37,356 bases of DNA from Candidatus Limisoma faecipullorum. Lineage in GTDB: Bacteria; Bacteroidota; Bacteroidia; Bacteroidales; Muribaculaceae. Both the position numbers and the translations under genes were made by a program. Below the pieces are notes generated by a model. That model was not told the DNA's origin and ran no database searches. It worked only from the letters and a program-made list of their open reading frames with translations. Below, in pieces: positions 16,721 to 25,528 of the stretch. The first letter of the stretch is position 1; each line of letters begins with the position of its first letter. The stretch is from positions 1 to 37,356 of the forward strand of contig JADIMC010000035.1 of assembly GCA_017694955.1 (NCBI GenBank), read 5' to 3'.

Positions 16721-17653
16721 TCAGCCTTTGTAGGGCTCGATATGGATGTTGACGATGGCCGACCGCCCGTATTTTTCCTTCAAGGCAAGCTCCACGTTGT
16801 TGGCGATGTCGTGGGCCTCGACGATTGTGAGCGACGGGTCAACCTTGATGTGGAAATCCATTATATAGATATTACCGTTCTTGCGCGTGCGCAGATGGTG
16901 AAACGCACGCACGCCATCCACACCGTGAATAACCTCGCCTATTTCAGCATTGACAGCATCAGGCAACGACACTTCAAGCAGTTCCTTCACAGACGGTGCC
17001 GCAAGACGCCACCCTACCATAAAGATAAACACGCTGACTATCAACGCTGCCACAGGGTCGAGGATGCGCCATCCCTCCCCCAAGAACATGGCACAGCCTA
17101 TACCTACAAGCACCGCTATGCTTGAAAAAGCGTCGCTGCGGTGATGCCATGCGTTGGCCACCAGTGCCGTACTGTTGATTTGCTCGCCGGCGATGCGCGT
17201 GTATTGAAAGAGCCATTCTTTAGTGGCAATGGACACAATCGCCATCACAAAAGCTATCATTCCCGGCTCGGGAAGCACCTTACCGTTGACCGCATCCCAT
17301 ATCGACGAAGCGCTCGACACGAACAGCCCCACCGCAACCACCATCAGCGCAAAGCTGATAAGCATCGTGGCAAAAGTCTCGAACTTGCCATGCCCGTAGC
17401 GAAAACTTTCGTTCTCCCCACGCGAGGAAACTCCGATGAAAACAAGCACAATAATATCGGTTATAAAATCGGAAATGGAGTGCACTCCATCAGCTATCAT
17501 TGCGCCGGAATGTCCGACAATCCCGGCTATCACCTTTGCCAACGACAATACTGCATTGACAACAAACCCCACCCACGTCACCTTCTTGGCACGGGCGGCA
17601 CGCTGCTGCGCCTCCTCGTCAGCCTCGACAAGAACGGCATTTTTACTCTTCAT
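16721..17653 (-). CDS. Cation diffusion facilitator (CDF) family transporter
   Basis: 310 residues with about six membrane helices and a C-terminal cytoplasmic metal-binding domain (about 215-305). Metal-site motifs are ADGVHSISD (54-62) in helix 2 and NAWHHRSDAFSS in helix 5, both with the HxxxD pattern. CDF proteins export Zn, Fe, Mn or related divalent metals in exchange for protons; the exact metal cannot be read from sequence. The N-terminus (MKSKNAVLVEADEEAQQRAARAKK) is polar and charged. It is single-gene, with its own promoter at 17678-17708, divergent from the TonB-domain gene. Confidence 0.93.
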   Translation of the reverse strand: MKSKNAVLVEADEEAQQRAARAKKVTWVGFVVNAVLSLAKVIAGIVGHSGAMIADGVHSISDFITDIIVLVFIGVSSRGENESFRYGHGKFETFATMLISFALMVVAVGLFVSSASSIWDAVNGKVLPEPGMIAFVMAIVSIATKEWLFQYTRIAGEQINSTALVANAWHHRSDAFSSIAVLVGIGCAMFLGEGWRILDPVAALIVSVFIFMVGWRLAAPSVKELLEVSLPDAVNAEIGEVIHGVDGVRAFHHLRTRKNGNIYIMDFHIKVDPSLTIVEAHDIANNVELALKEKYGRSAIVNIHIEPYKG

Positions 17654-17677
17654 ATCGCGTAACCTTTAAAGCCGCTG

Positions 17678-17708
17678 CAAAGATACTGCAAATCGAGTGC
17701 AGAACAAT
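17678..17708 (-). promoter_or_regulatory. Promoter of the CDF transporter gene
   Basis: On the minus strand ATTG (17708-17705), a 19-nt spacer and TATCTTTG (17685-17678) fit the Bacteroides promoter pattern with one mismatch in the -33 element. The leader would be about 20 nt. Confidence 0.6.
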
Positions 17709-17762
17709 CAAGTTTGCTTGATTTTATTATGCCAAGATGCAGCGTATATTATCAAAAGATAC

Positions 17763-17770
17763 TATCTTTG
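17763..17770 (+). promoter_or_regulatory. Bacteroides-type -7 box for the TonB-domain gene
   Basis: TATCTTTG, a full TAnnTTTG match, lies 25 nt before the ATG at 17796. No good -33 TTTG is present at 19-20 nt. Confidence 0.5.
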
Positions 17771-17795
17771 TGACAGGCACTTAAAATTTACCACT

Positions 17796-18239
17796 ATGAA
17801 ACGGACAATGATTTTCCTGCTCCTGACGCTGACGCTTTGCACCGGCAGCGCGCTTGCGCAAAACTTCGGCACAAGCAGCGACAAAGTATTTACCGCTGTC
17901 GAGCAGATGCCGCAATTCCCCGGCGGCGATTCAAAACTGATGAAATACATATCCGAGAACATCAAATACCCTGAAACGGACGAATGCGTTGACGGGCAAG
18001 TAATCGTACAATTTGTAGTGACTAAAACAGGAGAAGTCGGAGATGTAAAAGTAGTCAGACACTTGCATCCGATGTTCGACGAAGAGGCTGTGCGCGTAGT
18101 CAAATCTCTTCCGAAATTCATACCCGGACGAATGAACGGAGTACCGGTCAATGTATGGTACACATTGCCTGTTCGTTTCCATCCGGAACACAACATACCT
18201 GAGAGCCTGTCGCCTATCGACGGCATCATAATAGAATAA
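17796..18239 (+). CDS. Small secreted TonB C-terminal-domain protein
   Basis: 147 residues from ATG 17796. The signal peptide MKRTMIFLLLTLTLCTGSALAQ appears cleavable at ALA-Q. Residues about 35-132 form a TonB C-terminal domain: MPQFPGGDSKLMKYISENIKYP, then GQVIVQFVVTKTGEVGDVKV and NGVPVNVWYTLPVRF. The proline-rich periplasm-spanning linker and uncleaved anchor of a true TonB are absent, so this is probably a periplasmic TonB-like protein rather than an energy transducer for TonB-dependent transporters. The gene is followed 11 nt later by the DUF2851 gene, suggesting an operon. The ATG at 17697 was rejected because it precedes the promoter box. Confidence 0.88.
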   Translation: MKRTMIFLLLTLTLCTGSALAQNFGTSSDKVFTAVEQMPQFPGGDSKLMKYISENIKYPETDECVDGQVIVQFVVTKTGEVGDVKVVRHLHPMFDEEAVRVVKSLPKFIPGRMNGVPVNVWYTLPVRFHPEHNIPESLSPIDGIIIE

Positions 18240-18250
18240 TTCCAATCCTT

Positions 18251-19543
18251 ATGGAAAAGCTAATGCAGTATGTGTGGGAACACCGCCTGTGGAATCCGGC
18301 GGGTATGGCAACCAACGACGGAAAGAAAATCCGTGTAATCGACCCCGGATTGCGCAACGACGATGCCGGACCTGATTTCTTCAACGCCAAGATAGAAATC
18401 GACGGATACTTATGGGCGGGCAACGTGGAGATACACTACCGCGCCTCCGACTGGAAACGGCACGGGCACGACAAGGACACGGCCTACGACTCGGTAATCC
18501 TGCACGTGGTAGATAAGGACGACGCTCCAGTTTTCCGCTCCAACGGCGAGCGCATACCGCAGATGGTGATGCAATGCTCACCGCATTTTACGGAGCGTTA
18601 TGCCGCATTGGTTGACGGAAAGACGGAACTGCCGTGCAAGAAAGTGATTGCCGAATTCTCGCCATTAGAATCAGCCGAATGGATAGAGGCAATGGCTTTC
18701 GAGAGACTTCAGGCGAAATCGGAACGCATCAGCCAACTGCTCACGCTCTACAACGGAAATTGGGAAGCGGCATGCTACGTCACTTTCGCGCGCACCATAG
18801 GCTTCGGCACCAACAACGATGCTTTCGAGCGGCTCGCAAAAAGCCTGCCGTTGCAATTGTTGCATAAGCATTCCGACTCGCTCACGCAAATAGAAGCCCT
18901 GTTTTTCGGACAAGCCGGAATGCTCGACAGTCCGCAGAAATATGCCGACAACCGCTATTACCAACAGCTTTGCCGCGAATATTCGTTCCTGAAAAACAAA
19001 TTCTCTCTGCGCCAGCCCGAAGGTCTTATATGGAAATCGTTCCGCATGCGTCCGCAGAATTTCCCGAGCCGGCGCATTGCCATGCTCGCACGATATGTGG
19101 AAGGAGGCTTCCGCCTGATGGCCAACCTTCTTGATGCCAATGGCGACATCGACAAGCTGCGCAGTCTGTTTGCCGTGTCGCTGACAGGCTACTGGGCAAA
19201 CCATTACACCTTTGCCGGAGAAGCCGTAGCACCCGATGCGTCGCAAGCCATCAGCCGCAGCTCCATCGACGTGATTCTCATCAACACCGTAGTCCCGCTC
19301 TACTATGCCTACGGCACTGCCACCGACGACTACAGCCGTGTGGAAAGCGCCATTGCCATCCTCGAGCAGTTGAAACCGGAAAACAACCGCATCACGGCAT
19401 TATTCCTCAACGCCGGTATGAAAATCGACAATGCGCTCGCCTCACAAGCCGTGATACAAGTACGCAACGAATACTGCAATCCTCGCAAATGCCTTTTTTG
19501 CCGAGCTGGTCACAAACTGCTAAGCGTGGCGGCATACGAATGA
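18251..19543 (+). CDS. DUF2851 family protein
   Basis: 430 residues, no signal peptide. The N-terminal signature (LMQYVWEHRLWNP, DPGLRNDDAGPDFFNAKI, GNVEIHYRASDWKRHGHDKD) and the C-terminal cysteine motif CNPRKCLFCRAGHKLL identify DUF2851, a Bacteroidota family of unknown function. The acidic and histidine residues in the first ~90 residues look like a nuclease-type active site, but that is only an impression. The Cys-x5-Cys-x2-Cys tail could bind a metal. It is in line with the upstream TonB-domain gene. Confidence 0.85.
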   Translation: MEKLMQYVWEHRLWNPAGMATNDGKKIRVIDPGLRNDDAGPDFFNAKIEIDGYLWAGNVEIHYRASDWKRHGHDKDTAYDSVILHVVDKDDAPVFRSNGERIPQMVMQCSPHFTERYAALVDGKTELPCKKVIAEFSPLESAEWIEAMAFERLQAKSERISQLLTLYNGNWEAACYVTFARTIGFGTNNDAFERLAKSLPLQLLHKHSDSLTQIEALFFGQAGMLDSPQKYADNRYYQQLCREYSFLKNKFSLRQPEGLIWKSFRMRPQNFPSRRIAMLARYVEGGFRLMANLLDANGDIDKLRSLFAVSLTGYWANHYTFAGEAVAPDASQAISRSSIDVILINTVVPLYYAYGTATDDYSRVESAIAILEQLKPENNRITALFLNAGMKIDNALASQAVIQVRNEYCNPRKCLFCRAGHKLLSVAAYE

Positions 19544-19594
19544 ACAGCCGGCACTTATTTTTTGTTAATTATCACGCAAAGGAAAAAGAATCAA

Positions 19595-19614
19595 TACTTT
19601 TGCGTATATATTTG
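19595..19614 (+). promoter_or_regulatory. Two overlapping-range -7 boxes for the DUF4294 gene
   Basis: TACTTTTG (19595-19602) and TATATTTG (19607-19614) both match TAnnTTTG and lie 18-30 nt before the ATG at 19632. Neither has a TTTG at the ideal -33 spacing, so which one is used is open. Confidence 0.45.
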
Positions 19615-19631
19615 CATTCTATTTCAACGGT

Positions 19632-20249
19632 ATGAAGCGGCTTTTATACATATTGATACTTATCTGTGCGGCAACAGCCTACGGACAAGACTCCCCGGAA
19701 GAGCTGCCGTCAGTGCGCCAGAAGGTGTATAAAGGCTACTACTATTTCCAGACAGAGGAAAGCGACAGCACGCTGATGCTCGTGCTCAATCCCATCACCT
19801 GCTTCCCGCCGGAAGTGTTCAAGAACAAAAAGCAGGAACAATTCTACTGGCGCACAGTGCGCGACGTGAAAAAAGCCCTGCCCTACGCCAAACTCATAGC
19901 CGCCACTCTTATCGAGACCTACGAGTATATAGAAACCCTCCCGACTAAGGAAGAACGCGAAGACCATCTGAAACGGATGGAAAAGGAAGTGTTCAACCAA
20001 TACAAGCCCGAACTGAAACGATTCTCGCGCCGTCAGGCACGCGTGCTTGTAAAGCTGATCTACCGCGAGACCAACCAATCCTCCTACGGAATAATCAAGG
20101 CTTTCCTCGGCGGATTCCGCGCCACGTTCTGGCAAGCATTCGGACGGATATTCAGCGTCAACCTGAAAGCCGACTGGAAACCCGACACCGACGAGAACGA
20201 CGCCATGCTCGAACGCATCTGCACCCGCATCGAGCAAGGCACTCTGTGA
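19632..20249 (+). CDS. DUF4294 domain-containing secreted protein
   Basis: 205 residues with signal peptide MKRLLYILILICAATAYGQ. The body has an N-terminal beta region (KGYYYFQTEESDSTLMLVLNPITCFPP) and a helical, charged core (VRDVKKALPYAKLIAATLIETYEYIETLP, KRFSRRQARVLVKLIYRETNQSSYGII), which fits DUF4294, a Bacteroidota family of unknown role. It is probably periplasmic or lipid-free secreted. It lies 88 nt after the DUF2851 gene with its own likely promoter. Confidence 0.82.
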   Translation: MKRLLYILILICAATAYGQDSPEELPSVRQKVYKGYYYFQTEESDSTLMLVLNPITCFPPEVFKNKKQEQFYWRTVRDVKKALPYAKLIAATLIETYEYIETLPTKEEREDHLKRMEKEVFNQYKPELKRFSRRQARVLVKLIYRETNQSSYGIIKAFLGGFRATFWQAFGRIFSVNLKADWKPDTDENDAMLERICTRIEQGTL

Positions 20250-20558
20250 GAAACCTTAACTCAGCACTGAAAAAACTCCTCGCAAAATCTGCAAATTTAT
20301 TTTCAATCGTAAATTTACAAAACTCAATGCAGCTATGATAGAAAGAGATTTGCAAACAAATCTTTCGGAATTAATAAAAAATCCACTGTCCACAAGCCAC
20401 GGCAAAGTTGTAGCGTGGCGCAGCAATTCAGAGGCATTGCCTTACTAAAATGAAGCGGGCCGGACGCCAGCCGGAACAACCGGTATGCGACACCCGACCC
20501 ACAACGAGCTTACACTAAACCAAAACAATCTTAAAGAAACAGCTTGTTAATTAACGCT
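20250..20558. other. Convergent intergenic region
   Basis: 309 bases between two converging transcripts. It contains a small hairpin AGATTTG-CAAA-CAAATCT (20346-20363), an inverted repeat GCCACG/CGTGGC (20396-20401 and 20414-20419), several CCGG-rich short repeats (20460-20484) and one short open frame (20335-20448). None is a textbook terminator. Confidence 0.45.
20335..20448 (+). CDS. Possible small ORF (37 residues)
   Basis: An ATG at 20335 opens a 37-residue frame beginning MIERDLQTNLSELIKNPLST and ending WRSNSEALPY. It has no recognisable promoter or family, and the AT-rich upstream lacks a clear ribosome-binding site. It is listed only because the composition is protein-like and no other gene occupies the gap. 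Confidence 0.15.
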   Translation: MIERDLQTNLSELIKNPLSTSHGKVVAWRSNSEALPY

Positions 20559-22037
20559 TTACTTTATTGTTAAAACACTCGATATATTGCTTTCTGCATT
20601 GTCATCGTTCAATGCGGAAACGGCATAATCACCTGGCTCCACGCAAACATAGCTGTTGGTATCCACCACATCGGCAATCTTCGCTTCCTTGTCATTGATT
20701 TTATAAACTACATATCGGATGCCTTCTCCCTGGCTTTCCCACGACAGCGATTTGCCACTTGCCGCAAGATTGCCCACCGGCTTCGGCTCAGGCGCAGTCT
20801 CCCTGCCCATAAACGGAATCAAAGCCTTGTCAGCATACACTTTCCCGAGGTTGTCAAGAATGCCGATTTTGTTATTCTTGAACACACTCGCATTGAAAAT
20901 AAAGCTGCCATCGACATTCGCCTCGCGCCGCGCATAGAAGAATTGCGTTTCAAGTTGCACAGGGTCCATAAAAATCTCGCCTTCGGCAGGGTTGCCGAAC
21001 TTATACACCCCATGTCCTATCACGACTGGACAATCAAACGAATTATTCGCCCACCAGTCAGTCATCTTGATGAAATTCATAGCGATATTCTCCGTGCTGG
21101 CATAAAGCTGCGGCACAACCATGTCAATCCAGCCTTTCTCACACCAGAGGCGTATGTCGGCATAAAGGTCGTCATAATTGGTGATGCTGCTCGATGAGTC
21201 GGAGCCGTCAGGGTCGTCGGCCTTGTTGCGCCACACACCGTATGGACTGATGCTGAACACCACGTCAGGACGCTTTTCCACGATAAGATTGTGGACAGCC
21301 TCGATAGCTTTGTTCACATTGTCGCGGCGGAAGTCCTCGATGTTGTCGAACTCCTTTCCATACTCCATAAAATCCTGCTGGTCGTCCAACTCAACACCGG
21401 ATGCCGGATAAGGATAAAAATAATCGTCAAAATGAATTCCGTCAACATCGTACTTCGTTATCAGATCGTCAATCACATTCACAAGAAACTGCCTTACTTC
21501 AGGAAGCGCCGGACGGAATATCAGAAGATTCCCATAAGTCATAGTCCACTCCGGATGCTTATTGTAGATATGATCGGCTGCCGGACGAAACGTATTGACA
21601 TTATTCGAAATCCTGTAAGGATTAAGCCACGCATGGAATTCCATTCCACGCTTGTGGGTCTCCTCAATCATAAATTGCAGCACATCATATCCGGGATTCT
21701 TCCCCTGCGTGCCGGTGATGTACTGGCTCCACGGCTCCAACGGGGAATCGTAGAACGCATCGGCCATAGGGCGCACCTGCATCACCACGGCATTCACATT
21801 GTACTGCTCGAACAAGTCAAGGTATTCTATGAATTCCTGTTTCTGCACTTCCGCACTTGCCGTGTTGCGCGGCCAATCCATACGGTCAACAGTGGCCACC
21901 CATACTCCACGCATTTCCTTGCGGGGCATACTTATTCCATCAATCTCCGGCTGCGGCGGATTTTCTGAAGAAGCGTCCTTGCAGCTGCATAATGCAAGCA
22001 AGCACACCAATAGTCCTGCTATGTTTCTCACAATCAT
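20559..22037 (-). CDS. GHL10 (DUF187/DigH-like) glycoside hydrolase lipoprotein
   Basis: 492 residues. Lipobox LCS-C gives a lipidated Cys19, followed by KDASSENPPQPE. The family 10-like TIM barrel shows MRGVWVATVDRMDWP (42-56), AVVMQVRPMADAFY (83-96), FHAWLNPYR (134-142) and VDGIHFDDYFYP (198-209). A C-terminal fibronectin-like segment (about 415-490) follows the catalytic domain. E. coli DigH (YddW) of this family cleaves glycan strands of peptidoglycan from which amidases have removed stem peptides. The gene overlaps the upstream amidase gene by 4 bp (22034-22037). The pairing suggests the same division of labour here, though the substrate is not proven. Confidence 0.88.
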   Translation of the reverse strand: MIVRNIAGLLVCLLALCSCKDASSENPPQPEIDGISMPRKEMRGVWVATVDRMDWPRNTASAEVQKQEFIEYLDLFEQYNVNAVVMQVRPMADAFYDSPLEPWSQYITGTQGKNPGYDVLQFMIEETHKRGMEFHAWLNPYRISNNVNTFRPAADHIYNKHPEWTMTYGNLLIFRPALPEVRQFLVNVIDDLITKYDVDGIHFDDYFYPYPASGVELDDQQDFMEYGKEFDNIEDFRRDNVNKAIEAVHNLIVEKRPDVVFSISPYGVWRNKADDPDGSDSSSSITNYDDLYADIRLWCEKGWIDMVVPQLYASTENIAMNFIKMTDWWANNSFDCPVVIGHGVYKFGNPAEGEIFMDPVQLETQFFYARREANVDGSFIFNASVFKNNKIGILDNLGKVYADKALIPFMGRETAPEPKPVGNLAASGKSLSWESQGEGIRYVVYKINDKEAKIADVVDTNSYVCVEPGDYAVSALNDDNAESNISSVLTIK

Positions 22038-24676
22038 CTTATTATCTTTGTCAATTTATTTCCTGCAAGTACGAAATATATGCCTTTCGACCATTCTGAG
22101 ACATCGATTGTCAGCGAATTCGCTTCAATACCGGATTCTTCATACATCACAATACCCGACACACCGAACACCTTTACATCATCGACCGGCACAGACGAAG
22201 AAATATACATCTGACCAGATTGCACAACAACATTCACGTCTGCAGCCTCAACTTTGCCCACAGAGCCCAAGCCGGTGCCAAGCCGCATATCAGCCGGTGC
22301 TTTAGTCGTAAAGGAATTATTGTCCTTTGGAATAGCCCACGCACCGATACCACAGCTCAATCCGGATGCAAGATACACATTATCGGCGCAATCGAATGCC
22401 AACGAATACGAATTACTTCCAAGAGCCGGAGCGATAGACCACAGCTGTGTAAGCGAAGGAGACGCATCCCCGTAGCTTATTTCAAAAATCTTCACTTCAT
22501 CAGCGCAGCCCATAGCCAGAAGGGTGCCATCCTCGTTGATTGCCATCGCGCCCTGCTGCGAAGTGCCTATCAGTCCGGTATTCCCGGAATTGAAATCGAC
22601 AGCGCCTTCAGCGTCCACGTGGATGAGCGAAGGAATCGTGGCGTTATCCGTATAGCGGTATTGCGAAATCCACCATCCGCTGTTATTATCCGGATAAATC
22701 ACCGAATTGCCGTTCTGCTGCAACAAATCGGTGTTGTCGAACACTACTGCCGAAGGAGCCTGTCCCCAAGGATTCTCCAGATTGCCAATGTCATAACGCA
22801 ACAAAGTCATCTTATTCACCACACCGTCGCCGGCATAATCCTCATCGAAAGTATAAAGCACCGTGTTTTCATCTGTGCCTTCCACATAGCAGGAGGAAAT
22901 CGAGCCGTGAACGGCAACGCCACCAACCGACATCAAACCGGAGGCATCACGCACACCTTCAGCAAAAACCGGGTTGAAATTGCCTGCCGGAGCTGCGGGA
23001 TCCATCATCCAAACGCCAGAATGACCATCGCTCCAGTCAGTGATATACACCGTGCCGTCGTCTGCGACAAACAACCTCATCGGGCTGGAGGAATTCGACC
23101 AATCGACATTACCGGCATACGCCTTGTCGCCTTGACCTGTGACATCCGACAAGGTTGCGTCCAAAACATAAATCCCGTCGGTAGTAGTACGGAATCCCTC
23201 TATTGCGCCGCCTGCCGATTCCGACACATACACACGACCGAAATACGGACTCTCCATACTATTGTCAACAGCTATTCCTCGTGCCTCCTTGAACGACATT
23301 ATGTTCTCATCGCTGTCGGTGAATTTCAGCGGCTGTTCTGCCGTGGTAGCAGCGGCACTTGCCGTCACTGTCCAATCGAAATCCTCTCCATCAACTCCCG
23401 ACAAGTCGATATCGGCGTCGTTCACGCCTTTGTCACGAGCGCCCAACGGCACAGCCGTGATTTCTCTATCTCCGTCATAAACGGTTATCTCCACATTATC
23501 GGCATCGGCATTCAAAGTGAACTCCACATTATATATGCCGCTACCCTTTTGCGTAGCTTTCAAACCGGAAGCATAAATATTAGGCTTGCCCTCTACTTTT
23601 GCCGGAGGAATGTAATTCGGATCCTCGAGCAATGTATAGAAACTCGTTGTCTTGTCAGCCTCTACCGTCACATCCTTTTCTTGCGTGACATAACCGTCGG
23701 CCTCCATCCTTACCTTATAGCTTCCCGGCACAAGGTCGCGGAACACATACACGCCATTATAATACTGGTCGGTGGTATAAGTGTCAAGCGTATTGCCGGA
23801 TGCGTCCATAAGCGTCACTTCTGCACCATTGAGCGGCTGGTATTGGTCGTGCGACTTTTTCACATAATTATTGAATCTCTGGTGTGTCATCACTCTCTGG
23901 CTGTCCTTTACCGAGCCGGCTATCACACCTGTTCCCGGCTTTTCAGCCCCGAAATAATCGCAGAAGAAACGATGCAGACATACTGCTGTCAACTCCGCAT
24001 AGTCATCGTTAAGCAGACGATGGGTTTCCGGTTCATAGTCATGGAATGACCCTTCCACCAGAAATCCTGGCACAGTAAGCGGGTTCATCACGCCCAAATA
24101 ATACCCCAAGAAATGGTAATCGTCCTTTATGCAAGGATTATCCGGGGAAAAATTTCCTGTCCACACCGTAATATTGTTATCATACAGATAATCCCATGCC
24201 ATATCTGCCATCTCCTTGTCAACAGGCTTTGCAGCTTCCCCCGCAGCGCCGCCTGCCACTCCTTTGTACAGACAAAGCAGATAGTTGGTGCCATTATTCG
24301 AGCCAAGAGCATTGCTGTGCACTGAAATGAAGGCATCAGCGCCAAACGAATTGGCTTCCTCGGCTATTTCGCTCAAATCCTTGTCGTCCTCATCGCGGTT
24401 CTGCGTGCGCGACATCATCACCGTAGCGCCAGATTCTGTCAACAGACGTTGCAACTCCAGACCTTTCACAAGGTTGCACGACGATTCCCAGAAACCGTTC
24501 TCGTCCAGCGGTTCGAATGGTATCGTAGGAATATTACGGTCGTTTTTCTCGGCAGTCATATTGTAGCCGCCATGCCCAGGATTGATATAAATCTTCACTC
24601 CCGACAAATCCTTTGCCTCAATCATAGGCGAAAATGCCAATGAAAGTCCCAATATCGGCAATATATATTTTCTCAT
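22034..24676 (-). CDS. N-acetylmuramoyl-L-alanine amidase (Amidase_3) with T9SS tail
   Basis: 880 residues with signal peptide MRKYILPILGLSLAFSPMIE-A. The Amidase_3 domain (about 27-245) keeps the zinc ligands His35 (NPGHGG), Glu64 (FWESSCN) and His120 (SVHSNA) and the catalytic Glu209 (LVEGSFHD). A carboxypeptidase-regulatory-like beta-sandwich follows (about 255-345), then a long beta-propeller-like region (about 460-790). The C-terminus (about 805-880, with VKVFGVSGIVMYEE and SKGIYFVLAGNKLTKIIR) looks like a type A T9SS sorting domain, so the protein is probably secreted to the cell surface. The length is about three times that of a simple amidase. It cuts the bond between MurNAc and L-Ala in peptidoglycan, if the substrate is standard. 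Confidence 0.9.
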   Translation of the reverse strand: MRKYILPILGLSLAFSPMIEAKDLSGVKIYINPGHGGYNMTAEKNDRNIPTIPFEPLDENGFWESSCNLVKGLELQRLLTESGATVMMSRTQNRDEDDKDLSEIAEEANSFGADAFISVHSNALGSNNGTNYLLCLYKGVAGGAAGEAAKPVDKEMADMAWDYLYDNNITVWTGNFSPDNPCIKDDYHFLGYYLGVMNPLTVPGFLVEGSFHDYEPETHRLLNDDYAELTAVCLHRFFCDYFGAEKPGTGVIAGSVKDSQRVMTHQRFNNYVKKSHDQYQPLNGAEVTLMDASGNTLDTYTTDQYYNGVYVFRDLVPGSYKVRMEADGYVTQEKDVTVEADKTTSFYTLLEDPNYIPPAKVEGKPNIYASGLKATQKGSGIYNVEFTLNADADNVEITVYDGDREITAVPLGARDKGVNDADIDLSGVDGEDFDWTVTASAAATTAEQPLKFTDSDENIMSFKEARGIAVDNSMESPYFGRVYVSESAGGAIEGFRTTTDGIYVLDATLSDVTGQGDKAYAGNVDWSNSSSPMRLFVADDGTVYITDWSDGHSGVWMMDPAAPAGNFNPVFAEGVRDASGLMSVGGVAVHGSISSCYVEGTDENTVLYTFDEDYAGDGVVNKMTLLRYDIGNLENPWGQAPSAVVFDNTDLLQQNGNSVIYPDNNSGWWISQYRYTDNATIPSLIHVDAEGAVDFNSGNTGLIGTSQQGAMAINEDGTLLAMGCADEVKIFEISYGDASPSLTQLWSIAPALGSNSYSLAFDCADNVYLASGLSCGIGAWAIPKDNNSFTTKAPADMRLGTGLGSVGKVEAADVNVVVQSGQMYISSSVPVDDVKVFGVSGIVMYEESGIEANSLTIDVSEWSKGIYFVLAGNKLTKIIR

Positions 24677-24689
24677 ATCACAATTTCTT

Positions 24690-25412
24690 TTACTTGTTAA
24701 TACTTATTTCCATCACATAGACATCACCGCTTTCCGTGCAAAAAGCCACCCTGCTTCCTGCCGCAGAAGGATAAGTAGCGACTATCGACTCCGGTGTAAG
24801 CGTCTGACGGCAACTTCCGTCAGCCTTGACAATATCGACAGATGACTTCACAATACGGTTGGTCGATACGTTATTCATTCCGACTACCCATTCATTGTCA
24901 ACCCATTCAGGAGCACGAAGAATGCCCAATGCCACAGGATTCGACCCGTCAATGCCGCAAACATAAGTGCCTTTACCGGAGACCGTATAAAGGAGCTTCG
25001 TGCCGTCAGGCGATACCGACGGCCAGATATAACGGCAATCATCTCCATTAGGCGTCAGGACACGTTTCCCTCCTTTTCCATATATCGAAATCTTCAGATT
25101 CTCGGAAACGGCATATACCGGCTGAGCCTGAATCTTCTCCCTTATTTTCTTGTCTTTCGAGCTCTGCAGATTGTAACCGGCTTTCTCTTCTTTTGAAATG
25201 ACAGTTATTTTTCCGGTTGACAAATCCACTTCCTGCAATCCTGAATAATCGGCAGCTGTAGTAAGCATCTTACTTCCACCGTCTGTCAGCACCGGATGAA
25301 ATGCCGGCTGTGGCAAATCAACCTTCTGCAACGACTTCACTTCAACAGTCTGCGCTACTGCAAATAATGGGCAGACTAAAAATATCGATATTAATAATTT
25401 CAGACTTTTCAT
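24690..25412 (-). CDS. TolB-like beta-propeller (PD40) secreted protein
   Basis: 240 residues with signal peptide MKSLKLLISIFLVCPLFAVAQ. PD40/TolB repeats are visible in PSVSPDGTKLLYTV and GGSKMLTTAADYSGLQEVDL, and the whole protein is about 4-5 blades, short for a closed propeller. No catalytic residues are apparent, so a binding or scaffold role is more likely. It stands between the SusD-linked lipoprotein (116-nt gap containing a hairpin) and the amidase (13-nt gap). Confidence 0.78.
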   Translation of the reverse strand: MKSLKLLISIFLVCPLFAVAQTVEVKSLQKVDLPQPAFHPVLTDGGSKMLTTAADYSGLQEVDLSTGKITVISKEEKAGYNLQSSKDKKIREKIQAQPVYAVSENLKISIYGKGGKRVLTPNGDDCRYIWPSVSPDGTKLLYTVSGKGTYVCGIDGSNPVALGILRAPEWVDNEWVVGMNNVSTNRIVKSSVDIVKADGSCRQTLTPESIVATYPSAAGSRVAFCTESGDVYVMEISINK

Positions 25413-25451
25413 ACTCTATAATTTTATGTCAGGTTATTTTTGTATGGTTGC

Positions 25452-25497
25452 AGGTCGGGAGGCAGAGGGTCAAACCTATTTGATTGACCCTCGACCT
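25452..25497 (-). repeat. Intercistronic compound hairpin
   Basis: GAGGGTCAA (25465-25473) pairs with TTGACCCTC (25484-25492), and outer arms AGGTCG (25452-25457) and CGACCT (25492-25497) extend the structure. It lies between the propeller lipoprotein and the TolB-like gene, and is followed by GACCTTTAAC and a GCCG/CGGC stem, as in the gap at 4772-4826. It has no T-run on the minus strand, so it is likely an mRNA processing or stability element or a dispersed repeat. Confidence 0.5.
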
Positions 25498-25528
25498 AAG
25501 ACCTTTAACTTGCCGCTAAAACGGCTTT

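Noticed and set aside
17697-17795. Longer start for the TonB-domain protein
   Set aside because: It would begin upstream of the TATCTTTG promoter box and bury the signal peptide behind 33 residues.
22220-24049. 609-codon open frame on the plus strand opposite the amidase gene
   Set aside because: It is a shadow frame: the amidase on the minus strand has signal peptide, active-site and sorting motifs, while the plus-strand translation is rich in His, Arg and Ile with no domain or signal.
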